The notes: generated by a model not told the origin, from the letters alone. A DNA stretch of 64,000 nt from Bacillus swezeyi (GCF_001969815.1 NZ_MRBK01000013.1:62001-126000), one strand, 5' to 3'; positions 49,842-58,521 are shown, counted from the stretch's first letter. Made by a program: numbers and translations.

Positions 49842-49979
49842 CAGCGTGTCGACAAACCCTCGCATTCTTTGGGAAAAGGAACGGCGGCAATCGCTCAGGC
49901 GTCCTGTCTGAACGCCGCTGTCAATCACATCCTGAGAAAGTCTGCTTTCCCAGACTGCGAGGATTTTCACTGACGCTGG
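49842..49979. repeat. Large imperfect palindrome between dat and nhaC
   Basis: The two ends are similar in inverted order: CAGCGTGTCGAC ... CCTCGCATTCTTTGGGAAA on the left and CAGCGTCAGTG ... CCTCGCAGTCTGGGAAA read from the right. Inside, GGCG/CGCC and CTCAGG/CCTGAG pair again. About 138 bp in all, no gene. It could fold as a long RNA stem or be a decayed MITE-like insertion. Confidence 0.5.
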
Positions 49980-49986
49980 GGCAAAA

Positions 49987-50012
49987 TCCTAAAACGGTTT
50001 AAAGTTTTAGGA
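49987..50012 (-). terminator. Terminator of nhaC
   Basis: AATCCTAAAAC and GTTTTAGGATT with a short loop, immediately after the nhaC stop on the minus strand, then TTTTG. Confidence 0.65.
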
Positions 50013-51377
50013 TTATGATTGTTTGCGAAATCCGAACAATATTGAAAAGATCGGCGATAGATATAGGAAGAAAACGAACGGCAAATATTCAATCACAGGG
50101 ACCCCGAGCGCACTTGACATAAACGCGCCGCTGACACCCCACGGAATCATCGGATTGATCAATGTCCCCCCGTCTTCAAGCGACCTTGACAAATGTTTTC
50201 GTTCAATTCCAAGTCTATCATACAGCTTTTTAAACGATTGGCCGGGAATCAAAATCGATAAATATTGCTCTCCGGTCAGCAAGTTCATGCCCATGCTTGA
50301 CGCAACGGTTGAGAAAACAAGGCGCCCTTTTGAACGAATGCCTTTGATCACACCTTCAAGAAGGCTTGTAATCAGTCCTGTCTTTTCCATCAGACCGCCG
50401 AGCGCAAACGCGATGATGATCAGGGAAACGGAGCCCATCATCGATTGAAGGCCGCCGCGGTTCAAAATGTTTGCAACCGCTTCGCTTTCGGCTGAAAAAA
50501 CCGGCCCATTCTGCATGGCTGATAAAAAAGATGAAAAGCTGACATCAGGCTGTATAAACGCTGCGAGAATTCCCGCTGATACGATTCCTGCTGCAAGGGA
50601 CGGAATCACGGGAATTCTTCTTACGGCAAGCACGATGACCAAGAGAGGCGACAAAAGAGTCAGCATGTTGATATTGACTATGTTTTCAATCCCGCTGACA
50701 ATAGTTTGAATGTTTTCCGTTGATGCCGATGCAACGGTTAAAGAACGCCCCATGAAAAAGAAGAGCAGGATGGTGATGAATAGAGCGGGAATCGTGGTTC
50801 CCATCATATGCCTGATATGCTTGAAAATCGGCAGTTCTCCAACCCCTGCGGCAAAATTTGTCGTATCTGACAACGGCGACATTTTATCACCAAAGCAGGC
50901 GCCGCAAATCACAGCCCCCGCGACCCATGTGAGGGGAATTCCCGCTGCTTGGGCTACGCCGATTAGAGCCACTCCGATCGTGCTGACTGTTGTAAAGCTT
51001 GAACCGACCAGCGAACTGATAATCAGGCAGCTGAATAAAGCCGTCAAGAGCAGGGCTTGAGGTTCGATCATCTTCAAAGCATAAACCGTAACCGTCGGAA
51101 TCGCTCCGCTGTATTCCCAAACCCCGATTAATATGCCGATTAAAGAAAGAACAATAATCGGCTGAACACCATTCCGAATTCCTGAGACGATGCCGCTTTC
51201 AAGCTCTTTCCAGCTATACCCTTTAAATGCGCCGACGACCGCCAAAAAGCCGACGCACATCAATAATGGCAAATGCGGCTCTGCGTGGAAAATAAACAGG
51301 CACGTAAAAATAATCGCTAAGATAACTAAAAATAATAAAGCCGATATAGAAAACGATAAGCGTTTTTCTTTTGACAA
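50013..51377 (-). CDS. nhaC: Na+/H+ antiporter NhaC
   Basis: A 454-residue NhaC-type antiporter with 11-12 membrane helices (B. subtilis YheL/NhaC about 453). It contains AVICGACFGDKMSPLSDTTN (about residue 165), the conserved charged segment of the family, and EDGGTLINPMIPWGVSGAF near the end. It uses proton entry to expel Na+ and helps pH homeostasis. TTG 51377 is 6 nt after GAGGTG; GTG 51386 overlaps that site. Confidence 0.9.
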   Translation of the reverse strand: MSKEKRLSFSISALLFLVILAIIFTCLFIFHAEPHLPLLMCVGFLAVVGAFKGYSWKELESGIVSGIRNGVQPIIVLSLIGILIGVWEYSGAIPTVTVYALKMIEPQALLLTALFSCLIISSLVGSSFTTVSTIGVALIGVAQAAGIPLTWVAGAVICGACFGDKMSPLSDTTNFAAGVGELPIFKHIRHMMGTTIPALFITILLFFFMGRSLTVASASTENIQTIVSGIENIVNINMLTLLSPLLVIVLAVRRIPVIPSLAAGIVSAGILAAFIQPDVSFSSFLSAMQNGPVFSAESEAVANILNRGGLQSMMGSVSLIIIAFALGGLMEKTGLITSLLEGVIKGIRSKGRLVFSTVASSMGMNLLTGEQYLSILIPGQSFKKLYDRLGIERKHLSRSLEDGGTLINPMIPWGVSGAFMSSALGVPVIEYLPFVFFLYLSPIFSILFGFRKQS

Positions 51378-51513
51378 ATCATACACCTCATTGGAAAAAA
51401 TATCATTCTTTAATACTTTTACGCTTTTGTGCGTAAACGTATTATAACAGAAAAATAGAAGATATACTTAAATTAAAATATTTCAAACATTTTTCAGTTG
51501 TAGGCCCATCCTT

Positions 51514-51542
51514 TTGAAAGCGCTGACTTCTTTAGATATAAT
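51514..51542 (+). promoter_or_regulatory. Promoter and cre site of the aldose epimerase gene
   Basis: TTGAAA (51514-51519) and TATAAT (51537-51542) with 17-bp spacing. TTGAAAGCGCTGACTT overlaps the -35 box and resembles the CcpA cre consensus with one to two mismatches, which predicts catabolite repression. Confidence 0.7.
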
Positions 51543-51608
51543 AAGCTCAGGAAGGCTTGAATGTATACATGCCTGTACCGAATCGATTGAAAATAGGGGG
51601 AAATGCGG

Positions 51609-52589
51609 ATGTCCTGCACTGTAGAGAAATCCCGGTTTTTAAATGAAGAAGCGATACTGCTGACGAATGAAAGTTTGGAGGCCTTACTTGTGCCAGGCTG
51701 GGGGAGCAACCTGATATCACTGAAGTGGAAGCCCAGCGGATTGAACTTGTTAAAAACGCCCGAAACAAAGGAAGAGTATGATGCCAACCCGTATTTATTC
51801 GGAATTCCCATTCTTTTTCCGCCTAACCGGATCGATCATGGGAGATTTACATATGAAGGAAAAACATATCAGCTGCCCATCAATGAAAAACCGCTGCAAA
51901 ACCATCTGCACGGATTTCTGAACGATAAAAAATGGACGGTGAAAAAAGCGGAGGCGGACGAAGAAAGCAGCATGGTGCAAACGATGCTTCAATCGGATGA
52001 TCATCCAGACATTCAGAGCATCTTTCCGCATTCATTTTCGATCGTCATCACCTATAGATTAAAAGAAAACCATTTGGAGATGGATGCAGCCGTTGTCAAT
52101 CATGGCACAGAGCCGATGCCGCTCGGCTTGGGATATCACACATCGTTTCGCTATCCATTTAATGATGAGGGGGATAAAACACAATGCTTGTTTTCTCTCC
52201 CGGCATCAAAACAATGGGTGCTGTCAGACCGCTTGCTCCCGACAGGGGAACTTAGGCCAACAGAGGAATTTAAAAAGGGGAGAACGGCTGCCGGGGAAAG
52301 GCTTGATGACATTTTGGCGGCAGAGCTTGATCAAGAAGAAAAGAGCACCGCTGACATTTGCGACCGCCTTGCGGACATTCGCGTGCAATATCAATGCGAC
52401 AAACATTTTAAGCATTGGGTCGTTTTTAACGGGAAATCGGACCGGGATGACTTACTTTGCTTGGAACCCTATACATGGGTGACAAATGCCCCGAATCTTG
52501 AGCTTCCACGGGATGTGACAGGTTTTGAGGCATTAAAGCCGCAGGAAGAGGCGACAATGCGAAGCAAAATCATAATCGGCGGAGTGTAA
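51609..52589 (+). CDS. Aldose 1-epimerase family protein
   Basis: A 326-residue GalM-like protein. Active-site His residues are in LQNHLHGFLNDKKW (about residue 95) and LGLGYHTSFRYPF (about residue 178), and the catalytic Glu in LCLEPYTWVTNAPN (about residue 292). It interconverts the anomers of a hexose or a hexose-phosphate. ATG 51609 is eight nt after GGGGG; ATG 51603 is too close. It stands alone under a cre-type promoter and is not in the corresponding B. subtilis region. Confidence 0.85.
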   Translation: MSCTVEKSRFLNEEAILLTNESLEALLVPGWGSNLISLKWKPSGLNLLKTPETKEEYDANPYLFGIPILFPPNRIDHGRFTYEGKTYQLPINEKPLQNHLHGFLNDKKWTVKKAEADEESSMVQTMLQSDDHPDIQSIFPHSFSIVITYRLKENHLEMDAAVVNHGTEPMPLGLGYHTSFRYPFNDEGDKTQCLFSLPASKQWVLSDRLLPTGELRPTEEFKKGRTAAGERLDDILAAELDQEEKSTADICDRLADIRVQYQCDKHFKHWVVFNGKSDRDDLLCLEPYTWVTNAPNLELPRDVTGFEALKPQEEATMRSKIIIGGV

Positions 52590-52594
52590 GCTCA

Positions 52595-53068
52595 TTCCGC
52601 CATTCAATAATGTTTTTTTATCAAGCGTAAATGGACACATGCTTTCCTTGTCTCCAATTCAACTGGACAGTGGCCGTCGAATTCGACTTCGTCGAACCTT
52701 TCTAAAAACGACACAGACTCTTCTTTCGATCCGCCGCCGGGAAAAGCGCCTCCAGCATAGTCGATCATTGGCGTTTCGCCGAGGAGCTGAGAGCTATTTG
52801 ATCATCAAATGTTACAACAAGTGTTTCCGAATACGTGTCATCCGGCTGGCTGCGGCCTGTCAATAAAAATCTCCGCTGAACCCGGGCGCATCACCGCTTT
52901 TTTCATGACGGCCTCCCAATTTCCGTCAGCGCTGTGCCCGGTCCATCTCGGATATTCCGTCATGTCAAAAACCGATCAGCTTCCCGTCAAAATAAACGGC
53001 GCAAAAGCCCATCAAAAGGGTTGCAAGAAATAGAATCGGCCGCATGTCTTCCTGTTTCACCACAACTA
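52595..53068 (-). pseudogene. Decayed gene of unknown family
   Basis: The minus strand can be read as one protein through at least three frame changes. It starts MRPILFLATLLMGFCAVYF (a signal-peptide or membrane anchor), then MTEYPRWTGHSADGNWEAVM, RPGSAEIFIDRPQPAG, DDTYSETLVVTFDDQI, MIDYAGGAFPGGGSKEES and FDEVEFDGHCPVELETRK. GTG near 53064 could have been the start. The pieces form a plausible secreted protein of about 150 residues; I do not recognise the family. Confidence 0.55.
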
Positions 53069-53125
53069 CCGCCTTAAAAAGTTCCGCTTTATTAGAACAA
53101 TCGGAAAAAATTCTTCATCTTCATT

Positions 53126-55054
53126 TTAAGGAAATGGGTGTGGATGCGGATTCAGCTGACCGGGTTTTAGCGGCTCTTTTGCGTAGCCCAGTATCTTAGG
53201 AACCGTCAAAACCCGTTCAAGCCCCTCCAGGCGGATGAAGCGCTGTCCGAATGTCATGGGAATCAACCCTGGGATCAGCACTTTTACACAGTATAATCCG
53301 TTTTGCTTTGTTACAGGTGAAGTCTGATCAATGACGATCACTTCAAGGTTCAAACTGCGTAATTTTTCAAGCAGGCTGCAAAGGTCTTCGGTTAAATCAA
53401 GGTTTTTCTTTCCTGGTTTAAAGGCTTCTGCGAAAGTTTGCAAGGGTTCCCTCTGCTCCAATAAAAACCGGAGGCGTTCTTCTGCTTCAGGTAAACCGTA
53501 CAGCATGCTGTGCTCTTCCATTTTCCTGACTAGAAAAGGGTTGTGGAGCATCTCCACATATTTGTTTCTTTCGTCCTCAAATCTGCGGTCGTGCTTCAGC
53601 ATCATGCCCGCCAGCTCATGAAGGGCGCTTTTGACCGCTTTTACGGGATCGGGGTGGGCTCCTGCGGAACAAATGAGATTCATCCCTTGCTGCTTTCTGT
53701 TTTTGGCGACCGCCCAGATGCTCGGAATACCGTATTCCATGGTTGAATTAAAGACATACAGATCATATCCGGCCACACTGCGCACCCGTTCTGTCATTAA
53801 GCTTAATTCAAGATCAGCGGCTGAATCGAGATCAAGCTGCCGGAGAGGCAGTTGAGCATACCAGGTCAGCAAAAATGAATCGCGCTCAGCCGCTTCTAAT
53901 ATAGCGTGGAAAATCGCTTCTTCCAAACTCCCTCCCAATGCACAGCCATTGGATGTTTCATAAACGAAGCTGTCCTCCCGCCCAAGACTGTAATAGGCGA
54001 GTGACTCTGGAACAAGAATCGGTCGCTCTTGCAAAAATGAATAGCCCCATACCCAATGGAGCGGGCGATTTCGATGAAATGGCTTAAAAGGAAAATCGGA
54101 CTGCCGGTATTGTTCAGCTTCATGTAGTCCAGCTTTTCTCGGGTCGAGTGCGTCATGTTTTACATTTTGGTAGCAGTCATGGACAACTGTTCGTTTGCCG
54201 CGCGGTTCTATTCCGGAATAACGTTCCAAACCTTCCAATATCGCGGTTAACTCGCTTTCTTCATATGAATGGCTCCGTCCTCCGACACCTTCGTTTCCTA
54301 TCCATAAGGGCATATTGACAATCATATCGGCGAACGGCAAAATCGCGTCATATATTTTTCCGTTAAAAATTCCTGTTCTCTGATCGAGATAATCTTTTGC
54401 TAGTGTTTGTTTTAAATCGTTTGGTTCTCGAACCCGGAAATTGTCCGGCGCCGCTTTAGGATTTGGCTGAAGCGAAATCCGGGCGGATTCTGCTGTATCA
54501 TCAGGAAGGCTGCCGCAGACACGGCACAGTGGGTCTGGTATAAAAGAATGCAAGGAACTTTCCAGCGTTTTTAAATTGATGATGAACAGTTTTCTTTCCA
54601 AAAGGCCGCGCCTGCCGCCCATGATGTTGTCGATTTCCGTGCATATCAAACGGGCCATTTGCCGGCAGCCTGTCTTTGACGCCCAAGGATCACGGTGAAG
54701 GTCTTCGCTTTTCTGCTCCAGCTCGAGCATTTCCCTGCTGTCGGGTCCGGCGATAAGCCGCCTCATATCGGCGCATTGGGAGCAGCCGGGGCCGTTCGGA
54801 TAAACGAGCGGACCGATTATACCCTCGCCAAATGATGCAAACACGCGAAGCCATGGAATGCCCGGCGCTCTCAATATCTTTTCAGCCTTGCGATATAAGA
54901 AAGGCTGAAAAGCGTCGTGGACAACAAGAACAAACGAAGTCTCCTCCGGTACTCCGGCCTTAAAATCAGACTGACGAATGACCTGATATTTTGCTGATAA
55001 TTGTTCTGATGCGCCTTCTGCAATCACACCTTCACCAACAATCAAAATACACAT
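53126..55054 (-). CDS. TOMM cyclodehydratase, YcaO domain with E1-like N-terminal part
   Basis: A 642-residue protein. Residues 1-205 form an E1/ThiF-like domain with two Cys pairs, C91-x2-C94 (GPGCSQC) and C177-x2-C180 (LCRVC), a tetra-Cys zinc site. Residues about 215-642 are a YcaO domain: ATP-binding Glu residues in SYEESELTAILEGLERYSG (263-281) and EEAIFHAILEAAERDSF (378-393), then SAGAHPDPVKAVKSALHELA. The chain ends in the Pro-rich PHPHPFP tail needed for catalysis in YcaO cyclodehydratases. It should turn Cys and Ser of the precursor at 57.0-57.3 kb into thiazolines and oxazolines with ATP. The start lies one base after the stop of the partner gene (TAA-A-ATG). Confidence 0.9.
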   Translation of the reverse strand: MCILIVGEGVIAEGASEQLSAKYQVIRQSDFKAGVPEETSFVLVVHDAFQPFLYRKAEKILRAPGIPWLRVFASFGEGIIGPLVYPNGPGCSQCADMRRLIAGPDSREMLELEQKSEDLHRDPWASKTGCRQMARLICTEIDNIMGGRRGLLERKLFIINLKTLESSLHSFIPDPLCRVCGSLPDDTAESARISLQPNPKAAPDNFRVREPNDLKQTLAKDYLDQRTGIFNGKIYDAILPFADMIVNMPLWIGNEGVGGRSHSYEESELTAILEGLERYSGIEPRGKRTVVHDCYQNVKHDALDPRKAGLHEAEQYRQSDFPFKPFHRNRPLHWVWGYSFLQERPILVPESLAYYSLGREDSFVYETSNGCALGGSLEEAIFHAILEAAERDSFLLTWYAQLPLRQLDLDSAADLELSLMTERVRSVAGYDLYVFNSTMEYGIPSIWAVAKNRKQQGMNLICSAGAHPDPVKAVKSALHELAGMMLKHDRRFEDERNKYVEMLHNPFLVRKMEEHSMLYGLPEAEERLRFLLEQREPLQTFAEAFKPGKKNLDLTEDLCSLLEKLRSLNLEVIVIDQTSPVTKQNGLYCVKVLIPGLIPMTFGQRFIRLEGLERVLTVPKILGYAKEPLKPGQLNPHPHPFP

Positions 55055-55055
55055 T

Positions 55056-56900
55056 TTAAGCCTCCTCCTTTCTTAACTGCACCCCATAGATGCCCGCTAG
55101 GTTTTCTTTCAAAAAAGGTTCAGCTGGAAAATCATAGACCAAAAACTGTGAGCTATGATTGTTTATTAAAGTGGAAAGCAGTGTTTGCGGCGAATCTTCG
55201 CAAACAGGGATATCGAGCTTCATGTCATTTTTTTGTAAAATCATGTCCGTTTTCTCCAAAGGCTTTATACCCATCAATGCCCGCTCGAGCGCTTTTCTGA
55301 GCGCCAGTGTGAGATTTAAACCAGGACTCCCATACCAGCGGCCGTGAATACCTGCCCATACAACAGGAAAGTCTTCTATATCCTTGCTTAAACCGATTTC
55401 CGGTCTGCCGTGCATCATCGTCAGCGCTTTGAAATAGAATGCCGACTGCTTATCTTGTATTACACCTAAAGGAAACTGGACAATCGTTTCTTTTTCGCCC
55501 TTTTTCCGCTCTGTCAATCGATGCTCTAAGCATTTCTGCAATCCTCTCAATACGCCTTCTGCTATTGTTTCTCCGGCTCCGATTCCGAAATCCTCACCAT
55601 GATTGATAGAAGAGCGTGCCAATCGTGATACATACATTTCAATACCGGTCAGCCCTGCTTCCCGCCTTGCTTCTTCATGGGTGAAACCGATGCAAACCGA
55701 TTCAGGCAAAAGCTTTGCGGGCCCTTTTGACAGCGGATCGGCAGCTTGAACAAAGCACTGTGACAATGGGAGCTGCTTCAAATGTTTTTCTTCCCAGAGA
55801 TGAAAAATTCCCGATGTGTCAGATGTCAGCTCATTGAAAAACTGAAATAAACGTCCTTCTTCTTTGTTGTCCGAGCACTCTGCCATTCTCCCTTCAAGGT
55901 CGTCAATCAATTGAGCGCGGGTACCGTCAGAATCGATGAGTGGGTGTTTGAGAAATGGGTACCAAGCGCCTTCAAGGGTGGCCAAATCGATTAGGAAAAA
56001 TTGATTCCGTTTAGTTAACGGCGTAAGTCCTGTAACCGTTTTAAACAAATCAAACACGATGGTGTTTGCCAGCATGTCTTTTCCCGCTGAAGAAAAAACT
56101 GCAAGCTCTCGGTCTTCATGAAGCGCCGCCTGATGGATGCGTCGCCATGCCGACTTCCAGCAGGCGTCACCGTCCTGCTGTACGATAGGTCCTGCCAGAC
56201 CGATTTGCTTCAGACAGACGCCCGGAATGAAGCCTTTCTTCTCTTCCATGCAAATCGTTTGCAGTTTGAGGAGCTCTTCTTGCAGCCCATCTTCAGAGAC
56301 GTACAAAACCCAGTCGACAGAGCGCACCGCTTCACGCCAATTTTGCGCGTCCGTCAATTCGACTGCCTCCTCGCCAGCTATTTCCGTCAGTTCCTCTAAA
56401 GCGGATTGAGAAGAACCTCCCGCCATAACCCGAATATTGGAGAAACCGGATTCGGTCAGCGATCTGACTAGTGAAACAAGAAAGGAACCGGAGCCCGCTG
56501 CCAGTACTTTTGTCTGGCGGCATAACTGGAAGCGGTAAGCGCCGGAATCTCCAAAGTTTTCGATAAATTCGATTTGGGCTGCATACGTTTCCAGCACGGA
56601 GCTTTTCAATTGGTGAGTCCGGTCGCTGCTTACATCCCGAACAAACCCATTTTTATGGAGCATGTTTCCGATTTCATACACCCTGTTTCGATAAGGAGCG
56701 GGTAGCCCGTTTGTTAAATCTTCCATTGTATGCTCACCATTGAACATCGGCAGCAATTTTTCAATCCATTGATAAATTGAAGCGCCTTTTATGCGAAACG
56801 ACCCGGAATTATTTCTAAAATACGCGCCGCCGTTTGGATCAGGAAGAAAATAAGTATCCTGTTTCACTTTCAGGCGGGCGGAAGCGGCTAAATGTGTCAT
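55056..56900 (-). CDS. RRE/ThiF-like TOMM maturation protein
   Basis: A 614-residue partner protein like those described as putative thiazole-containing bacteriocin maturation proteins beside heterocycloanthracin genes. Residues about 8-90 look like a PqqD-type RiPP recognition element (TYFLPDPNGGAYFRNNSGSF, YQWIEKLLPMFNGEHTMEDL), which would hold the leader peptide. A Rossmann-like part follows (VLAAGSGSFLVSLVRSLTES, about residue 133), and the C-terminal 300 residues resemble an inactive YcaO/docking region. ATG 56900 after AAAGGAGGAG is preferred over a start six codons earlier. Its last codons are coupled to the YcaO gene. Confidence 0.85.
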   Translation of the reverse strand: MTHLAASARLKVKQDTYFLPDPNGGAYFRNNSGSFRIKGASIYQWIEKLLPMFNGEHTMEDLTNGLPAPYRNRVYEIGNMLHKNGFVRDVSSDRTHQLKSSVLETYAAQIEFIENFGDSGAYRFQLCRQTKVLAAGSGSFLVSLVRSLTESGFSNIRVMAGGSSQSALEELTEIAGEEAVELTDAQNWREAVRSVDWVLYVSEDGLQEELLKLQTICMEEKKGFIPGVCLKQIGLAGPIVQQDGDACWKSAWRRIHQAALHEDRELAVFSSAGKDMLANTIVFDLFKTVTGLTPLTKRNQFFLIDLATLEGAWYPFLKHPLIDSDGTRAQLIDDLEGRMAECSDNKEEGRLFQFFNELTSDTSGIFHLWEEKHLKQLPLSQCFVQAADPLSKGPAKLLPESVCIGFTHEEARREAGLTGIEMYVSRLARSSINHGEDFGIGAGETIAEGVLRGLQKCLEHRLTERKKGEKETIVQFPLGVIQDKQSAFYFKALTMMHGRPEIGLSKDIEDFPVVWAGIHGRWYGSPGLNLTLALRKALERALMGIKPLEKTDMILQKNDMKLDIPVCEDSPQTLLSTLINNHSSQFLVYDFPAEPFLKENLAGIYGVQLRKEEA

Positions 56901-56967
56901 GTTGCTCCTCCTTTTCATGATGGAAAAAGCTATACATTATATGTAATTTTGTTTGTCCATTATGAAG

Positions 56968-57009
56968 GGAAGACCCCTGCGGCAAAAAGGACAGGGGCAG
57001 TCTTCTCCC
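56968..57009 (-). terminator. Hairpin between the TOMM precursor and enzyme genes
   Basis: GGGA-GAAGAC-GCCCCTG pairs with CAGGGG-TCTTC-CC on the minus strand, just after the precursor stop. Without a proper T run it may act as a partial terminator or mRNA stabiliser, giving more precursor than enzyme transcript. Confidence 0.55.
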
Positions 57010-57016
57010 AAAAGAA

Positions 57017-57319
57017 CTACATGCCTCCATGCCAGCAGCTTGCACAGCTCCAGCAGCTGTGACATGAACAACTCCAGCAGCTTGCACAGCTCCAGCAGCA
57101 ATGCCCCGCACAGCTCCAGCAACTATGACAGGAGCAGCTGTGACATGAACAACTCCAACAGCTCGCACAACTCCAACAGCTCGCACAGCTTCCGCAGCTC
57201 CAGCAGCTTGCACAGTGTTTGGCATTGGCATGATGACGGTTCGGATCCCAAGCCGTCATTTCACCGGCCTGGAAATGATCCATCCCCAATGACTGCAACT
57301 CATCATGAAAATGTTCCAT
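57017..57319 (-). CDS. TOMM bacteriocin precursor, heterocycloanthracin/sonorensin family
   Basis: A 100-residue peptide. Leader: residues 1-35 (MEHFHDELQSLGMDHFQAGE, then MTAWDPNRHH). Core: residues 36-100 with 22 Cys and 19 Ser in CxxC and SC repeats of the types CWSC, CASC and CHSC, ending CWHGGM. Nearly two thirds of core residues can be cyclised. The C-terminal CWHGGM is as I recall for sonorensin of B. sonorensis. A GGAGGG site lies 8 nt upstream of ATG 57319. Directly downstream are the RRE/ThiF-like and YcaO genes. Leader cleavage site, export and immunity are not shown by the sequence. Confidence 0.92.
   Translation of the reverse strand: MEHFHDELQSLGMDHFQAGEMTAWDPNRHHANAKHCASCWSCGSCASCWSCASCWSCSCHSCSCHSCWSCAGHCCWSCASCWSCSCHSCWSCASCWHGGM
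57029..57214 (-). repeat. Short tandem DNA repeats in the TOMM core region
   Basis: Triplet-phased repeats of about 9, 15 and 27 bp built from GCTGGAGC/TGCAAGCTG-type units code for the CxxC repeats. They make the core length prone to change by slippage or recombination. Confidence 0.75.
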
Positions 57320-57351
57320 TTTGACAACCCTCCTACATCTTAAATAAAGGT

Positions 57352-57379
57352 ATGGTATTCACTTCAGGAAACCATTCAA
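57352..57379 (-). promoter_or_regulatory. Candidate promoter of the TOMM operon
   Basis: On the minus strand TTGAAT (57379-57374) and TACCAT (57357-57352) are 16 bp apart, about 35 nt before the precursor start. Confidence 0.4.
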
Positions 57380-57839
57380 AGAAAAAAATCGTTATAAATA
57401 TGAGTTTAAATATCCCGGGCACTCACAACATCAAATTATGAGCTCTGTTAGGTGATTGTTACTAATTTCAACGCCTATTTCCCTGTAATTGGTATCGGGA
57501 GGGCGTGCTGATTTTTTTCTGTTATTGATATATACAATCAAAGAGATTGCGAAAGGAACTGAAAAGATCACTTTCCTATTTAAGGTGGTAGATTGTAATA
57601 GAGGTGTCGATATTGAAAGGCTATTCTTGAGGAATTGTGAATGCAGATGTTTGGAAAATTCAAAGAAAGTCACAACTTCTTATTCCAAGAGTGGAAGAAT
57701 AAATATTTAAATGTCGGTTTTATGTCATTGAATCTTGAGATATCAAGATTTCAAATATAAATTAAAAAAATAACCAGTCACCAGGAAAATAAGGTTGATA
57801 TTCCTAGCATATAAACTAATGAATTCGATATTTTGAAAT
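57380..57839. other. AT-rich gap between the TOMM locus and nhaX
   Basis: No gene supported. Two overlapping open frames on opposite strands (57489-57710 plus, 73 codons; 57431-57673 minus, 80 codons) have no good ribosome sites and no recognisable protein. The low GC content marks the edge of the accessory insertion. Confidence 0.4.
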
Positions 57840-57868
57840 GAAAATAGAGACAGCCTCAAGCTGTCTCC
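57840..57868 (-). terminator. Terminator of nhaX
   Basis: GAGACAGC pairs with GCTGTCTC over five bases, then TATTTTC on the minus strand. Confidence 0.75.
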
Positions 57869-57911
57869 TTTTGAAAAAGGCAATGGAGGCCGTTTTGCCG
57901 AACGCCAACTC

Positions 57912-58421
57912 TCACTTCACAATCAAGACCGGAATCTCAGACTTTGTGGAAATCTTGTCGCTGACGCTTCCAAACAGCAGTTTTTTCAGGCGGTTTTGGT
58001 CGCGCGTTCCCGTGATGACGAGATCGGCGCCGGTGTTTTCGGCGTGGTGAAGGACCGCGTTTGCGGGGTCGCCTTCCAAGATTTCTATTTCAGCATCAAA
58101 CTGGTTTTCATGTAAGATGATTTTGGCTGCCGCAATCGCTTCTTCTGCACTGTCTTCGTAAATCATCGGCTCCCCGGCCAGATCTGATTCAGGCGGAACA
58201 GGAGGTGCAGCCGGGATGCCGCTGTAAAGATAAGATGCACCGGCAGCAGGGCGCTGTTCCTCAGCTGATGCTCTGACTTGTTTCGGTTCATGGACATGGG
58301 CGATGGTCAGTTCGGCATCAAGCTTTTTTGTCAGGTCGATCGCTTTTTTTAGCGCTTTCTTGCTTTCTTCTTTTCCGTCAAACGCGACAATGATGCGGTC
58401 AGCTTTAAACAACTTGATCAT
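57912..58421 (-). CDS. nhaX: Universal stress protein NhaX (YheK)
   Basis: A 169-residue UspA-family protein. The first strand IIVAFDGKEESKKALKKAID and the C-terminal nucleotide loop LVITGTRDQNRLKKLLFGSVSDKI (a G-x2-G-x9-G(S/T) type motif) fit ATP-binding USPs. An unusual Ala/Pro-rich insertion of about 25 residues (AGASYLYSGIPAAPPVPPES) lies in the middle. In B. subtilis nhaX follows nhaC; here 6.5 kb of accessory DNA separates them. Confidence 0.82.
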   Translation of the reverse strand: MIKLFKADRIIVAFDGKEESKKALKKAIDLTKKLDAELTIAHVHEPKQVRASAEEQRPAAGASYLYSGIPAAPPVPPESDLAGEPMIYEDSAEEAIAAAKIILHENQFDAEIEILEGDPANAVLHHAENTGADLVITGTRDQNRLKKLLFGSVSDKISTKSEIPVLIVK

Positions 58422-58521
58422 TCCTTTCAGAATGGATTTATTATCGTTTTACCCGATTTTCAAATGATCTAACAAAATATAAGAATATGAATAAAAAGTC
58501 TGCAATTGACGAAAAATCAAA

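Noticed and set aside
57029..57214. Possible CRISPR-like repeats
   Set aside because: The repeats are in phase with codons and encode CxxC units; there are no unique spacers of constant length and no cas genes.
56953..57324. Plus-strand Ser/Asn/His-rich frame of 123 codons opposite the TOMM precursor
   Set aside because: Its composition is the antisense shadow of the Cys/Ser repeats; it has no ribosome site and the opposite frame has leader, site and operon context.
57431..57710. Two overlapping frames in the AT-rich gap after the TOMM locus
   Set aside because: Opposite strands, no ribosome sites, low-complexity AT-rich composition; neither looks like a protein.
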